From Propionibacteriaceae bacterium (GTDB lineage Bacteria > Actinomycetota > Actinomycetes > Propionibacteriales > Propionibacteriaceae), in NCBI GenBank assembly GCA_031272505.1, contig JAISTQ010000051.1:28960-92959 (forward strand): 64,000 nucleotides of DNA, read 5' to 3'. This document shows positions 26,742-36,300 of this stretch, one piece after another. The notes beneath the pieces are model-generated. The model was not told where the DNA came from and made no database searches. It was given only the letters and a program-made list of their open reading frames with translations. The translations under genes and the position numbers were made by a program. Numbering within the stretch: the first letter of the stretch is position 1; every line of letters starts with the position of its first letter.

Positions 26742-27406
26742 TAGCGTTCCACCTCCACATCCGACTCCAACACCACCGCAATCGAACCAGTGCCCGCCCA
26801 CAAAGCCAACTTCGGCGCCACATCACTAGGGACCGTCACCTCCACCACACTCGACGAATCACCCGACCGGATGTTATACACCACCGCCGGAATCGAATCC
26901 ACCGAAGCGGTACCCGACACCGAAGCCGAATTCCCCGACGTCAACACCAAAGTCACCGGATCGCCCGCCCGCAACGTATCCGTAGACGGCAACAAGCCGC
27001 CAACCACCGGCACCGCCACAATCGAAAAACCCTCCGCCGGCACCGGCACATCCACAATCGCCGCCGGGGCCACCACCGTCCCCGCAGCCAAATCCTTCAC
27101 CACCCGGCGTCCCACCACCTGCTCCAAATCCGCGCCCGGAACATACACCATCGACGGATCCACCGAAATGCGCACCACACCCAACTCCTCCATGCCGATC
27201 AGATGGCCCCGATCCATATCCACCCTGGCGACCACCACCTCGACCGTCTGCGAAGTGGACGTCCACAACCAAAACCCGAACAGGCCACCCATAATCACCA
27301 ACGCCGCGCCCACAACCGCCAACATCGGCGAACGCTGCAACTTCACCCCAGCCGAAGCCACAACCGTCCCCGCATCACGCGCGCTCACACTCGTCTTCTT
27401 CGCCAT
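26741..27406 (-). CDS. SAF-domain pilus protein (CpaB/RcpC-like)
   Basis: About 221 residues. ATG 27406 is preferred because AGGAG is 6 bases upstream; 27409 is possible. A basic N-terminus and one membrane helix (about 30-50) are followed by an SAF domain (VVARVDMDRGHLIGMEELGVV, VVKDLAAGTVV) and a beta-rich tail. This is the CpaB/RcpC plan, an extracytoplasmic Tad component. Confidence 0.82.
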   Translation of the reverse strand: MAKKTSVSARDAGTVVASAGVKLQRSPMLAVVGAALVIMGGLFGFWLWTSTSQTVEVVVARVDMDRGHLIGMEELGVVRISVDPSMVYVPGADLEQVVGRRVVKDLAAGTVVAPAAIVDVPVPAEGFSIVAVPVVGGLLPSTDTLRAGDPVTLVLTSGNSASVSGTASVDSIPAVVYNIRSGDSSSVVEVTVPSDVAPKLALWAGTGSIAVVLESDVEVER

Positions 27407-27415
27407 CATCAACTC

Positions 27416-28432
27416 CTAATCGAAAACCTCAATCACCTGGATTTCGGCAACCACGATCTGGCGGGTCACCGGGTTAGCGATCTCTTTAAACGTGCCATGG
27501 TTCCCATTCGAACCAGTCCACACACCTTCCCAAAGCGCGGTGAACGTGACCGTCCGATTCTTGGAAGTGTCATAGTAGATGTGATCGCAACCCGGAGATC
27601 TCTTCACCTTAGTGTGGGAAAGATTCGCGAAGCCCTTCGCATCGTCCCACGGTTCCTTCAAATCATCCCTAGTGCACACAGTGCTTTCACCGTCACCCCA
27701 GTCGATCTCCACCTTCGTCACCTGCGCCGTCAACGTGACCGCGCCATCCTGCCCGGTCTTCGGGCCGACCATCCGCATCGCCTTGCTGTACTTCGACTTG
27801 TCCGCCTTGATGATGTCATCGGACCACGTCCACACCGGAATCCCCACCAGAATCGGATTCCGCTCCGGATACTGGAACACCAATTCCACCCCCTCCAAAT
27901 CCATCTGCGCAAACAGATTCCGGGCAACTGCTTCCTCGTTCACCTTCTCCACCTGCGCACGCAGCGAAGAATCCGGTCCCACCGGATACCAAACCCTCTT
28001 CGTCACCCCATCCTCGACACACACAACCGACGCATAATCATCCGGCTTCACCCGGTTCCCGTTAGCATCCAGACCCCCCGGAAACGCCTCATTGAACGAC
28101 GTCCCAATCGTCCCACCACCAAGCGACGACCTGATCGAGGTACAATCAGTCGGCTTCGCCTTCACCGCCACCGGACGAGTCACCGTAGACGATTCCTCTT
28201 TCTTCTTAGACGAAGAAGACGGCGGAACCGTCTCAGACACCGCAACACACTTTTTGGCTCCAGATTTCACGCAGGGCACCATCCCTGAGCTTCCGGTGGG
28301 TGTCGCCGCCGGTTTAGCGTTCTCAGCCGTAGCCGGTAAAGTCATGTGGTTCAAGCCGAAAAGCAGCATAAACCCTGTTGCGGCCACCGCCAGCCGCAAG
28401 AGAACGGCCTTGTTAGCTACTGTGCAGTGCAT
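27416..28432 (-). CDS. Secreted hypothetical protein in Tad operon
   Basis: About 338 residues from ATG 28432, which lies inside the end of the upstream lipoprotein gene with GAGGA 8 bases before it. A signal-like helix (AVLLRLAVAATGFMLLFGL) is followed by a Ser/Lys-rich linker (SSSSKKKEESS) and a globular region with several Cys and Trp and a PKD-like pattern (VTLTAQVTKVEIDWGDGE; CDHIYYD). The WGDG...C-H-I-Y pattern suggests a PKD-type beta domain. Similar proteins occur in actinobacterial Tad loci; the role is unknown. Confidence 0.65.
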   Translation of the reverse strand: MHCTVANKAVLLRLAVAATGFMLLFGLNHMTLPATAENAKPAATPTGSSGMVPCVKSGAKKCVAVSETVPPSSSSKKKEESSTVTRPVAVKAKPTDCTSIRSSLGGGTIGTSFNEAFPGGLDANGNRVKPDDYASVVCVEDGVTKRVWYPVGPDSSLRAQVEKVNEEAVARNLFAQMDLEGVELVFQYPERNPILVGIPVWTWSDDIIKADKSKYSKAMRMVGPKTGQDGAVTLTAQVTKVEIDWGDGESTVCTRDDLKEPWDDAKGFANLSHTKVKRSPGCDHIYYDTSKNRTVTFTALWEGVWTGSNGNHGTFKEIANPVTRQIVVAEIQVIEVFD

Positions 28433-29007
28433 TCCGGTGAGTCCTCGTCCGTCCAACTTGAAACCTTCCACACCTCACCACGGTTTAATTCATCCACCAG
28501 TTCAACCGTGTAGATACGCAGCCACGGCTCCGGATCCCGCACATACTCAGTGCCGTCTTTGAGCACCGTCACATCATTCGAGCCATCCACGCAAGTGAAC
28601 ACATAATACTCACGCACCCCGTCGGTCTCCTGCCAATCCACCCGCAGTGTGGATAATTCCTGGCCGCCCTCAAAGTGAATACCCTCTTCCACCAGACTCT
28701 CGTTGTCTTCCAGGCAAGCGTCTATCGCAATCCCAGTCGATACCTTGATGCACTCGTCCTGCTGCTCCTGCGGCATAGGCCACTGGGGAGCCGCATAATG
28801 ACGCTTGGTGATCTCGTTGTACTCCATCACGACATCGAGGGCGGCCTGCTCGTCCGGATCCAACGTCTCCGAAGGCGTAGGCGTGGGAGTTGGTGTCGGT
28901 GTCGGGGTGGCGCTCACCGTTGGGGTCGGCGTCTCTGAGGGTGGCGGGGTGCCGCAGCCTGCGAGCAGGGCAGCTAACAGTAGCGCAGGCAGCAAACGAA
29001 AAATCAT
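28417..29007 (-). CDS. Lipoprotein
   Basis: 196 residues with a clear lipobox LLAGC at residues 14-18 and a Pro/Thr-rich spacer (TPTPTVSATPTPTPTP). The mature part has paired Cys and a conserved-looking FEGGQELSTLRVDW segment. AGGGGGG precedes ATG 29007. Likely anchored on the outer face of the membrane, in the Tad operon between the sortase and the secreted protein. No further function recognised. Confidence 0.75.
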   Translation of the reverse strand: MIFRLLPALLLAALLAGCGTPPPSETPTPTVSATPTPTPTPTPTPSETLDPDEQAALDVVMEYNEITKRHYAAPQWPMPQEQQDECIKVSTGIAIDACLEDNESLVEEGIHFEGGQELSTLRVDWQETDGVREYYVFTCVDGSNDVTVLKDGTEYVRDPEPWLRIYTVELVDELNRGEVWKVSSWTDEDSPECTAQ

Positions 29008-29081
29008 TTCCAGCCCCCCTCAACTCTAGGCTTTGTTGTTGTGTAAACCATACTTTTCGTCCTTCCTTCGGCGCAAATCGA

Positions 29082-29771
29082 TCAGCATCCGTCCCAGATG
29101 TGGGACAGGGCGGCCGTCACGATCACATTGTCCTCATAGTGGCGGCTGCCATCGCTCCGGGTGATCACCTGCCCGCCACACGTGATCACCCGCAACAGCC
29201 GCTCTCCGTCTTCCGCGAACAGCTCCGCAGGAAGATCCTGCTTATGGATCTGCTCCAAACCCACCACCCGGTACTGCTCCAGATAGCAGCCCCTCGAATC
29301 CGAAACCAGAATCTCCGCGCCCTGCCCGATGGTGGACAGCGGATACAGCGCGCCCTTCACTCCCCTGCCCGACACATGACCCGCCAGCAGCATCGTGCCC
29401 GCCAGATCGCCAGGCTGCGCGCCACCATCCCAGCGGCCCACCTTCGACGGAGCCGGAATCTCCAACACCCCGTCCTCCAAGGGCACGTCCACGATCTGCG
29501 CGGAAACACCCAACGAGGGAATCTGCAAAAGCGACGGCTCAAACCTCGCCACCAAACCATCCCCCACCTGCGCCGCCCGGCCGCCATCGATCACCACCCG
29601 CGTCGAAGGGACCGGCGCAGGAGACACCCCGGCCACCGGATCAAAGGAGTAACCTCCAGTGACCGACGGTGCCTCCTGCCCGCCAGAGGCCAGCCCATCA
29701 AAGACCATCACTCCCCCGCCCACAGCGCAAACTGCGGCCGCAGCCGCAACCAGCGCCGTAGACAGCTTCAC
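29082..29771 (-). CDS. Class F-like sortase
   Basis: 229 residues from a GTG at 29771 chosen because AAGGAGG lies 5 bases upstream. N-terminal signal helix (STALVAAAAAVCAVGGGVMV), then a sortase beta-barrel with His132 in LLAGHVS, Cys198 in VITCGG and Arg210 in SRHYEDN, the full catalytic triad. Overall layout fits class F sortases of Actinomycetota. First gene of the 29771-20895 operon; the promoter copy c and a 29-bp palindrome lie directly upstream. It probably anchors the large surface protein encoded at 33381-37319. Confidence 0.88.
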   Translation of the reverse strand: MKLSTALVAAAAAVCAVGGGVMVFDGLASGGQEAPSVTGGYSFDPVAGVSPAPVPSTRVVIDGGRAAQVGDGLVARFEPSLLQIPSLGVSAQIVDVPLEDGVLEIPAPSKVGRWDGGAQPGDLAGTMLLAGHVSGRGVKGALYPLSTIGQGAEILVSDSRGCYLEQYRVVGLEQIHKQDLPAELFAEDGERLLRVITCGGQVITRSDGSRHYEDNVIVTAALSHIWDGC

Positions 29772-29799
29772 GAAAGCCTCCTTCTTCCTCCTACAACAC

Positions 29800-29832
29800 A
29801 GATAAGGCGGAAACGCCCCCGAAGTGGGACAC
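29800..29832 (-). promoter_or_regulatory. Bipartite element promoter, copy c (sortase/Tad operon)
   Basis: Minus strand GTGTCCCACTTC, 12 bases, GCCTTATCT, ending 29 bases before GTG 29771. The palindrome at 29849-29877 sits exactly 16 bases upstream. Confidence 0.8.
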
Positions 29833-29848
29833 CCACCCCCAAAACCCC

Positions 29849-29877
29849 AATATATCACCATTTACCGGCTATATAAT
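29849..29877. promoter_or_regulatory. 29-bp palindromic operator, copy 1
   Basis: Minus strand ATTATATAGCCGG, centre, GGTGATATATT; imperfect inverted repeat. The same element at the same 16-base distance precedes promoter copy f at 51007-51035. No other promoter copy has it. Confidence 0.65.
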
Positions 29878-30060
29878 GACGGTGCGACTCACCGCCGGAC
29901 GGAAGCCACCCCTCGGCCCGAGCAGCAAAGTGTCCATCGCGCAGCCCCCGCCGTATGCGGCTACCTGCGTAATCATGGTGTCCCACGCGGCAACGTATTC
30001 GTCCCGGCCGGCGAGCACCGGGGGCCGAGCACTGGCCTTGACGGTGTATAGGGTTCCTTC
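29869..30060 (-). pseudogene. Fragment of an AAA ATPase gene, cut at Walker A
   Basis: Minus-strand frame reads PPVLAGRDEYVAAWDTM, then DTLLLGPRG, and then diverges to a stop. This matches the N-terminus of the intact ATPase encoded at 43126-44469 (PPVLAGRDELLDSW, DTILVGPRGVGKT) up to the middle of Walker A. No start codon is found in the right place (a ribosome-binding-like AGGAGG remains upstream). The rest of the gene is missing, replaced by the palindrome and promoter of the sortase operon. The remaining part of the 29772-30106 gap holds only that operator and promoter. Confidence 0.75.
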
Positions 30061-30106
30061 CGCTGTGAGTTGTCCTCCTGGTTTTCTGTTCTCCGCTGGC
30101 GTGTTC

Positions 30107-30598
30107 TTAGAAGCTCAGCCCGGGTTCGGAGTAGTGGAGGAAGAACTCTTCGGCGGTTTCTGGGCGGGGGCTTTGGGAGGGAAGGTTCTCTTTCGCGGTT
30201 TGCATCAGCCCCAGAAACTGGTCCAGTGTGGGGTCGCCAGCCCGGTGTCTGACTTGCCAGTTATATGTGCTGTTCGGCCAGAGGGTGGGGTCGGCGACTT
30301 CCTTCCATGTGCAGATGGTGTACATCTCTTCTCCGAAACGCACCGCCCACTCGATGGGAGTTTTGGGGCACTGGTCCAGCCACGTCGGCTCGCCCAGCAT
30401 CGCCCGAAGATCGTTCGCGGACATGCCCCGCAGCCACGCCTCCTGCTTGGACGTGTCTTGTATCTCGCCGATCCTGGGGTCGGCGGCCGCCAGCACTGTC
30501 ACGTCGGCGAGAATCGGCGAGCGCGCCACAGTGGTCTCGTCTCGGGTAATGGTGATGAGTGTGCTGGCATACACGTCTGCTTCGGGCAGGTCACTCAT
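30107..30598 (-). CDS. Hypothetical protein following the DUF4192 genes
   Basis: 163 residues, soluble, starting at ATG 30598 with AAAGGA upstream. Features include TRDETTVARSPILADVTVLA, a Trp-rich middle (TWLDQCPKTPIEWAVRFGEEM) and an acidic C-terminus ending in SEPGLSF. Fourteen bases separate it from the third DUF4192 gene; it is the last gene of that operon. No family recognised. Confidence 0.65.
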   Translation of the reverse strand: MSDLPEADVYASTLITITRDETTVARSPILADVTVLAAADPRIGEIQDTSKQEAWLRGMSANDLRAMLGEPTWLDQCPKTPIEWAVRFGEEMYTICTWKEVADPTLWPNSTYNWQVRHRAGDPTLDQFLGLMQTAKENLPSQSPRPETAEEFFLHYSEPGLSF

Positions 30599-30611
30599 GT
30601 GCGGTCCTTTG

Positions 30612-31331
30612 CTATATCGTCGGCGCGGGGGGGGGCGCGCCTACGGTGTGTTTTGCTTCTATCTGCTGGGCGAGCTGCAGGAGCCGGCCTTGCAGTGCGT
30701 TGGCGTTCTCGTGGGTGAGCTGGAACAGGTACTCCACCTGTGTGGGGTCGTCGTTGAGGAGTATGCCGAGCTGCGCAAGGTCGATCTCTGACGGGTGTTC
30801 TTGTCCGAGCAGGCCCAATGCTGTTGCGGGCCGGTCTGCTTTATCGATTGTCTGGGTATTCAATGCTGCGATGTGGCCGAGGTCGAAGAGGATGGCGCTG
30901 CGTTGCGCGTCCGGCAGGGCGTAGCGTCTGGCCAGGTCTGCGCGGGTTGGCAGGCCGGAGTTGTTCTGGCCGGAGTCTGCGATAAACGCCATGGCGGCCA
31001 AAGTCAGGGAGGCTGACGGTTTCATGAAGGTGTCTTGTAGCAGTTTGCCGGTTTCGACAAACAGCTGCGGATCCGCAGACACCGCCACGCAGTGCATTTC
31101 CATTCCCGTGAACTGGCTTCGGATACCGTTGATCAGCTTCTCCCAAAACGGCTTGTCGTGGAGGACATCAGCGAGATCTGCCCGGCACACCATCTCCATC
31201 TGGTTGTCTTTGACACCGACCATCACGAGGGATTCTTCGGGCCGGAACCCGAGCAGTGTGGGCACGATGGCGACCAGCTCGTCCACGGAGGTGACCCATT
31301 GTGGTGTTTCTTGCGTGGCGCCGATGCCCAT
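30612..31331 (-). CDS. DUF4192-family protein, paralogue 3
   Basis: 239 residues from ATG 31331 (TGGAG upstream; the longer frame is a shadow). The family core is clear: LLGFRPEESLVMVGV near residue 25, then DLADVLHDKPFWEK and MHCVAVSADPQLF. Downstream, helical blocks with Asp/Glu-rich loops. The C-terminus is GAPPPAPTI, one of the shared tails. The activity of DUF4192 is unknown. Shortest and most diverged of three tandem copies here. Confidence 0.82.
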   Translation of the reverse strand: MGIGATQETPQWVTSVDELVAIVPTLLGFRPEESLVMVGVKDNQMEMVCRADLADVLHDKPFWEKLINGIRSQFTGMEMHCVAVSADPQLFVETGKLLQDTFMKPSASLTLAAMAFIADSGQNNSGLPTRADLARRYALPDAQRSAILFDLGHIAALNTQTIDKADRPATALGLLGQEHPSEIDLAQLGILLNDDPTQVEYLFQLTHENANALQGRLLQLAQQIEAKHTVGAPPPAPTI

Positions 31332-31348
31332 GGTTTTCTCCAGTCTGC

Positions 31349-32350
31349 CTATATTGCGGGCCCTTTGGGGGCGGGTGCCTGTGGGAGTTCTTCTTGCTGC
31401 GGCGGGTTCGTCGTGTTGTGCCTTTCGGGGATTTGGTCGAACTTGCTGACGGTCTTGGTTTCGTCGGCGAACCAGACTTCCATCCTTTTCACGTCGTCCC
31501 ACTCTGACGGCGGAGTGATTTCTTTTATCAACTGTTGGAGCAGCGGCAGCTCGGCGGCTCCGGGGAATTCGTCCCGGAGGGCCTGTATGGCCATCGACGT
31601 GATCGGGCCGCCGCTGTTCGTCCAACTGGCGAACGCGAGCATGGTGAGCACGTTTTCGCGCATCGGCTGCGGGGTGATCTCAAGTGCCCGCAGAATCTGA
31701 TACTGGTATTCTTCCGCGTTCCCCGTGTGCAGCCGCACCAGCAGGTGTTCTTTGCATGGTCTGCTGCCCATCAGGATCACGAGCTCCGCCAAGTCCGCGT
31801 CCGACAGTTGCAGGTCTTCCGTGATCAGATCCTGGGCGCGTTCCGGCCACTGTCCCCTATCGACCAGATCGATTCGGCGGCGGGCCGCCCGCATGAGGTC
31901 CGCGCACGTTTCGCGCTGCTCCTCGGAAGGCGGGGCAAACTGTTTGGCGAGCTCCGCGCGGGATGGTTTGCCGCATCCGTCGAAGCTGCTGTTTGCGGCT
32001 TGCGCGAAGCCTCCGAGTGTCAGGTTCCGGGACTGCCCGGAGAACGCCTCCTGGATGAGCGCGGCGACGGCCGGCGGCAACTCCGGGTTGGCGGACACCG
32101 CCACGTTGAACAGCGTCGCGCCGGGAAACCTTTTTTGGATCCGGTCCAGCAGGGACGGCAGATAGTGTCTGTCGCCGAAGATGTCATCGAGGTCAACCCG
32201 TGAGGTCACCATCACCATGTTTTGCCTGGTGACCGCCGTCACCAGGCACTCTTCAGGTTTCAGCCCCACCATATCCGGAATGTGCGCGACCATGCCCTCA
32301 GCGGACGTGATCGGATGGTTCAGCGCTCGAAATCCGCTTGGTTTGCCCAT
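31349..32350 (-). CDS. DUF4192-family protein, paralogue 2
   Basis: 333 residues from ATG 32350 with GGAGGA upstream. Core MVGLKPEECLVTAVT, VDLDDIF and LFNVAVSANPELPP align with its neighbours. Family-typical helical C-terminal half, then an acidic, Gln/Pro-rich linker and tail PAPKGPAI. Seventeen bases from the next gene. Confidence 0.84.
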   Translation of the reverse strand: MGKPSGFRALNHPITSAEGMVAHIPDMVGLKPEECLVTAVTRQNMVMVTSRVDLDDIFGDRHYLPSLLDRIQKRFPGATLFNVAVSANPELPPAVAALIQEAFSGQSRNLTLGGFAQAANSSFDGCGKPSRAELAKQFAPPSEEQRETCADLMRAARRRIDLVDRGQWPERAQDLITEDLQLSDADLAELVILMGSRPCKEHLLVRLHTGNAEEYQYQILRALEITPQPMRENVLTMLAFASWTNSGGPITSMAIQALRDEFPGAAELPLLQQLIKEITPPSEWDDVKRMEVWFADETKTVSKFDQIPERHNTTNPPQQEELPQAPAPKGPAI

Positions 32351-32367
32351 CGTTTCCTCCAGGAGTC

Positions 32368-33357
32368 CTATATCGCCGGCGTGAGGGAGGCAGGTTGGGC
32401 GGTGTGGGCTTCGCGGTCTGGTGTGCTCGAAGTGTTGTTTCCGGCCGTAGTTTGCGCGGGGGTTTGCGCTGCGGCATCCAGATTCTTTGCCGTCCATTCG
32501 CGCATCGTCTCCCACACGTTGGGATTGACAATCTGCTCGTGCAACATGTGCAACACCGGCAGGAACCGGGCGTCCGGAAACTCGGCTTCGAGTGTCCGTC
32601 TCGCTTCCCCGCTGATTGTGCCGCCGCCGTTGACCCAGCTCGCCAAGGTGAGCATTTCCAGCACTGACTCGCGAAAGATGGGAAGGCATACGCCGAGCGT
32701 GTCCAGCAGCCGGTCTTCCATGGCGGCCGCGTTGTCGGCGGACAGGTGCCGCAGCAGGAACTCTTCGCGCACTCTAGAGTGGGAGAGCAGCATTCCGGCC
32801 AGGCACAGGTCCACGTCTGATGGTTCAGCCATGTCGAGCAGGCCCATGGCGTGGGCTGCCCAATCTTCTTTGCTGATAGGTTTGAGCTGCTGGCGGGCGG
32901 TCTGGGACAGCCCTTCCAGATGGTCGCGGTGCGCTTCGGAGGGTGGCGCGAACCGGCGCTCCAGTTCCGTTTTGGACATCCATGCGGAGTAGTGGCTGTC
33001 GTTGTCGGCGACCAGCACCATGTCCGCAAGCTGCAACTTGCAAGACGGCTCCGCGAACTTGCCCCGCACCAGGGCGTTGGCATCGTGCAGCAGTCGCGGG
33101 TCGGCGGAGATGGCCACGCAGAACACTTCCGCGTCAGGGAACCGCTGCTGGATTCTGGAGAGCAACCCGTTGAAGCCCTTCCGGTCTTGCAGCGCATCCT
33201 CGATGTCCATTCGGGCGGTCACCGCTATGAGCTTGTCCACGGTGACCACCATCACCAGCGACTCTTCAGGTTTCGCCCGCAGCAGGCGCGGGATGGCCGC
33301 GACCAGTTCTTCCTGGGATGTTATCCGTGATCGTGTCTGTCCTGCTTCGGTGCCCAT
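32368..33357 (-). CDS. DUF4192-family protein, paralogue 1
   Basis: 329 residues from ATG 33357 with AGGAGG upstream. Core LLRAKPEESLVMVVT, MDIEDALQDRKG and VFCVAISADPRLL match the other two. The C-terminal linker (AQTPAQTTAGNNTSSTPDRE) ends in QPASLTPAI. First DUF4192 gene after the surface-protein gene, likely expressed from promoter copy d. Confidence 0.84.
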   Translation of the reverse strand: MGTEAGQTRSRITSQEELVAAIPRLLRAKPEESLVMVVTVDKLIAVTARMDIEDALQDRKGFNGLLSRIQQRFPDAEVFCVAISADPRLLHDANALVRGKFAEPSCKLQLADMVLVADNDSHYSAWMSKTELERRFAPPSEAHRDHLEGLSQTARQQLKPISKEDWAAHAMGLLDMAEPSDVDLCLAGMLLSHSRVREEFLLRHLSADNAAAMEDRLLDTLGVCLPIFRESVLEMLTLASWVNGGGTISGEARRTLEAEFPDARFLPVLHMLHEQIVNPNVWETMREWTAKNLDAAAQTPAQTTAGNNTSSTPDREAHTAQPASLTPAI

Positions 33358-33380
33358 CGGATCCTCCTGTGTGAGCTGGT

Positions 33381-36300
33381 TCAGGCGGGAAGCGCCTGGA
33401 GGCGGTAGCGGCGGATCGCCAGGAACAGGCCGGCGGCCAAGCCGATGTCGATCAAGGCGATGCCGATGCTGATCGTCCAGGTGTTGACGCCGATCAGGCC
33501 GGTGTCCACGCTCGGAGTCTCTTCCGGGGTGTCCGCCTTCGGATCCCCGCCCGTGGTTTCTTCCCCGCCGGTGGCCTCCTCCCCGGTCAGTGTCTTTGCC
33601 GGGATGACCGACAGCAGCACCGTTTCGGTGTCGATACCTTTCACTGCGGTGTGTGTCAGGGCGACTGGGTTTTGCGGGGTGAGCGTTTCTGCGAACGTGT
33701 AGCAGCCCTCGCCGCTGGTGGCGATCAGCGCCGTCTCGTACACGCCGTCCACCTCCACCACAATCTGGGGGATGGTGGCGGCCGCAGGCGCGTTCGTCCA
33801 ATCGACGTTCTCGCAACTGCCATCGACCGGCGGTACCGGCCCGTACAGTTCGCCCGTGATGGTGGCCCGCAGGCCGCGCAGGCCAGACACCTTCACCAGG
33901 TCCGACACCGGCTCGCCGGCCAGCCCCTGGGCGGTCTGCGCGACCGTGGAGACGTCCGGCGCGATCAGCAGCGTGGTCTCGGACGGGATCCCCAAAGGCA
34001 GCACCGTCTCGAACTCGTTCGGCTCTTCTCCGGCTTTCAGCCGCAAACTCCAGGTGACGCAGCCGCCCCGGTCGATGGTGACCGGCCCCGCCGTGTATTC
34101 GCCGCCGCCGTCCACCTCGATGGTGAGGGTTTCGGAAGGTGCCGCTTTCAGGTTGGTGATCGCGTCCCCCCATGCGGCGGCGTCAAAGTCGGCGCAGGTT
34201 TGGCCGGCTTCGATCACCAGCGGCCCATAGAGCACCGCCTCCAAGGTGCCTTTTCCTTTGAACTCGCTGACGGTGATCGTGTCCGTCACCTGGAAGGTGT
34301 TGTCGGATACCGTGGATGCGATTTGGGAAGAGATTTCCGGTTCGGGCACCAGAATCGTCTCCGTAGCCTCGCCCGGGTCGGAGCTCACCAGCGGCTCGCC
34401 GCCTAAAGTGAGATCGATCACCCACGTGTAGCAGCCCGGCTTCGCCACAGTCGCCTCCCCGGAAGTGTACGTGGAGTCCTTCTCAATGGTTTGCGGCTCA
34501 TCTTGGAAGATGAGGTGCTCCGGGCTAATCAGCGCCTTCCACGAGTCCGCCGTAATGCCGTCGCATGTCTGTTTCCCGTCCGCGTCACGGGTGGCTTTCG
34601 CCGGGCCGTACAGGCTCGCTACCGCACCCACCTGTTCTGGCGCGCCGGACGGGTCGAAGCCGCTGACGGTCACCTCGTCGGTGACGGTGTCCCCAATGTC
34701 GGCGAGCTGCTTGGATGCCACGGTGTTGATCTCCGGTAGGGACACGGTTGCGGTCTGGGTGGGCTCGCCCGGCTCATGCTCGTACTCCCAAACCTGCACC
34801 CCGGCCGAAAGGCCGGTGAGCGTATACCCGTAGGTGAGGCAACCCGGCTGCAACACCCGGTACTCCCCCACCCCCTCTAGGGTGGCGTCGCCCGTGTCGG
34901 TCATGTCGATCGGGCCGATAGGCAGCGTGGGCTCCACGCCCGTCCAATCCACCATGGTGCAGCCGCCCTCGGGCATCGGCACCGGCCCGTACAGGTTCCC
35001 GCTCAGGAACACCTGCGCATTGTCGTCGAACGCCAACATCCGGCTGATCCCATAGACCCGCACCGTGTCCGTGATCGTCCCACCCAAAGACACCTCGCCG
35101 GCCGCGACCTTCGAGGACACCTTGCCCGGATCGACCGTCAACTGTGTCTCCGCCTTCCGGGCGAAAGAGCCGACCAGCACCACCTCCAACTCCGCCACCG
35201 ACTGCAACTTGTCCGGCTGCACCCACACCGGGGCCGACAAGCCGTCCGCCGGCTCATCCGCCTCGGCGTCCGTGTCCACCGAAGTGGTGTCCGGGTTGGC
35301 TGTCTGCAACTTGCCCTGGTCTTCCTCCGCAGTCTCATCCGCTGTGGCCGGCGGTGTCATCTCCAAGTCGTAGGCTTCCTCCACCCACACGTAGTATCCG
35401 GCCTTCGCGGCCTTCGTGTCCGCGCTGAACGTGTGCGACAACATGCCCGAAATGTCCGTTTTCCCATCCCAACTCATCTCGTCCACCAGCGGCGCGTCCT
35501 CCGGCACCGTGTCCGCCTCCTCGGGCTGCTCGTCGAACGGCCCATAGAGGCGGTCCACCAGCCGGATCTGCCGGTTCGGATAGTAGCCCGACAGCACCAC
35601 ATCGTCGGCGAAGATCGCACCCCGTGCGGCAACCTTCCGCACCGCCGAAGAACTCAACGACGTTGAAGGCTCCACCAAGAACGTTTGCGCAGGATCGCCC
35701 GGCTCGTGCGACACGTCGAACAGCGTCACCCCGCCCAGCACGCCGGTCATCCGATACCCATACGAATAGCAGCCCGGCTGGGTGGGCATCGCCAAGCCGC
35801 CCACAAACGTGCCGTCACCATAGACCAGCAGATCGAACGTCAAAATGCTGCCCGTCCCCTGGTACTCCCCCACCCCCTCGCAGGTGTTCTTTCCGTCCTT
35901 CACCCGTGCGGGGCGCGGCCCATAGAGAGTGCCGACCGCCTTTATCACCGGGGCTGGATCCGAAGGGATGGTCCGCAAGCCGGTGACGATCAGCGTGTCG
36001 CTCACCTCGTCGCCCACCTTGATCTTCGAGCTGGAAACGTGGCTCGACAATGAGGGGGCCGACGGCACCAAAAACGTTTCCGACAGCACGCCGAAAGTGG
36101 TCGTCGCCGCATCCGTGACAGCGGCCGCCGCCGACTCCTCCCACCAGACGTAATAGCCTGGGGCGGTAGGCCGGGCTGTGGTGAACACCGCCTTGCCGTT
36201 CCCTGCGCCGTCCAGCTTCACGCTGGCGATGAACTCCCCCACCGCCTGCACATTCGCCGGCACACTGGAAAGGTTCGCGAACCATTCGCCCGGATACACA

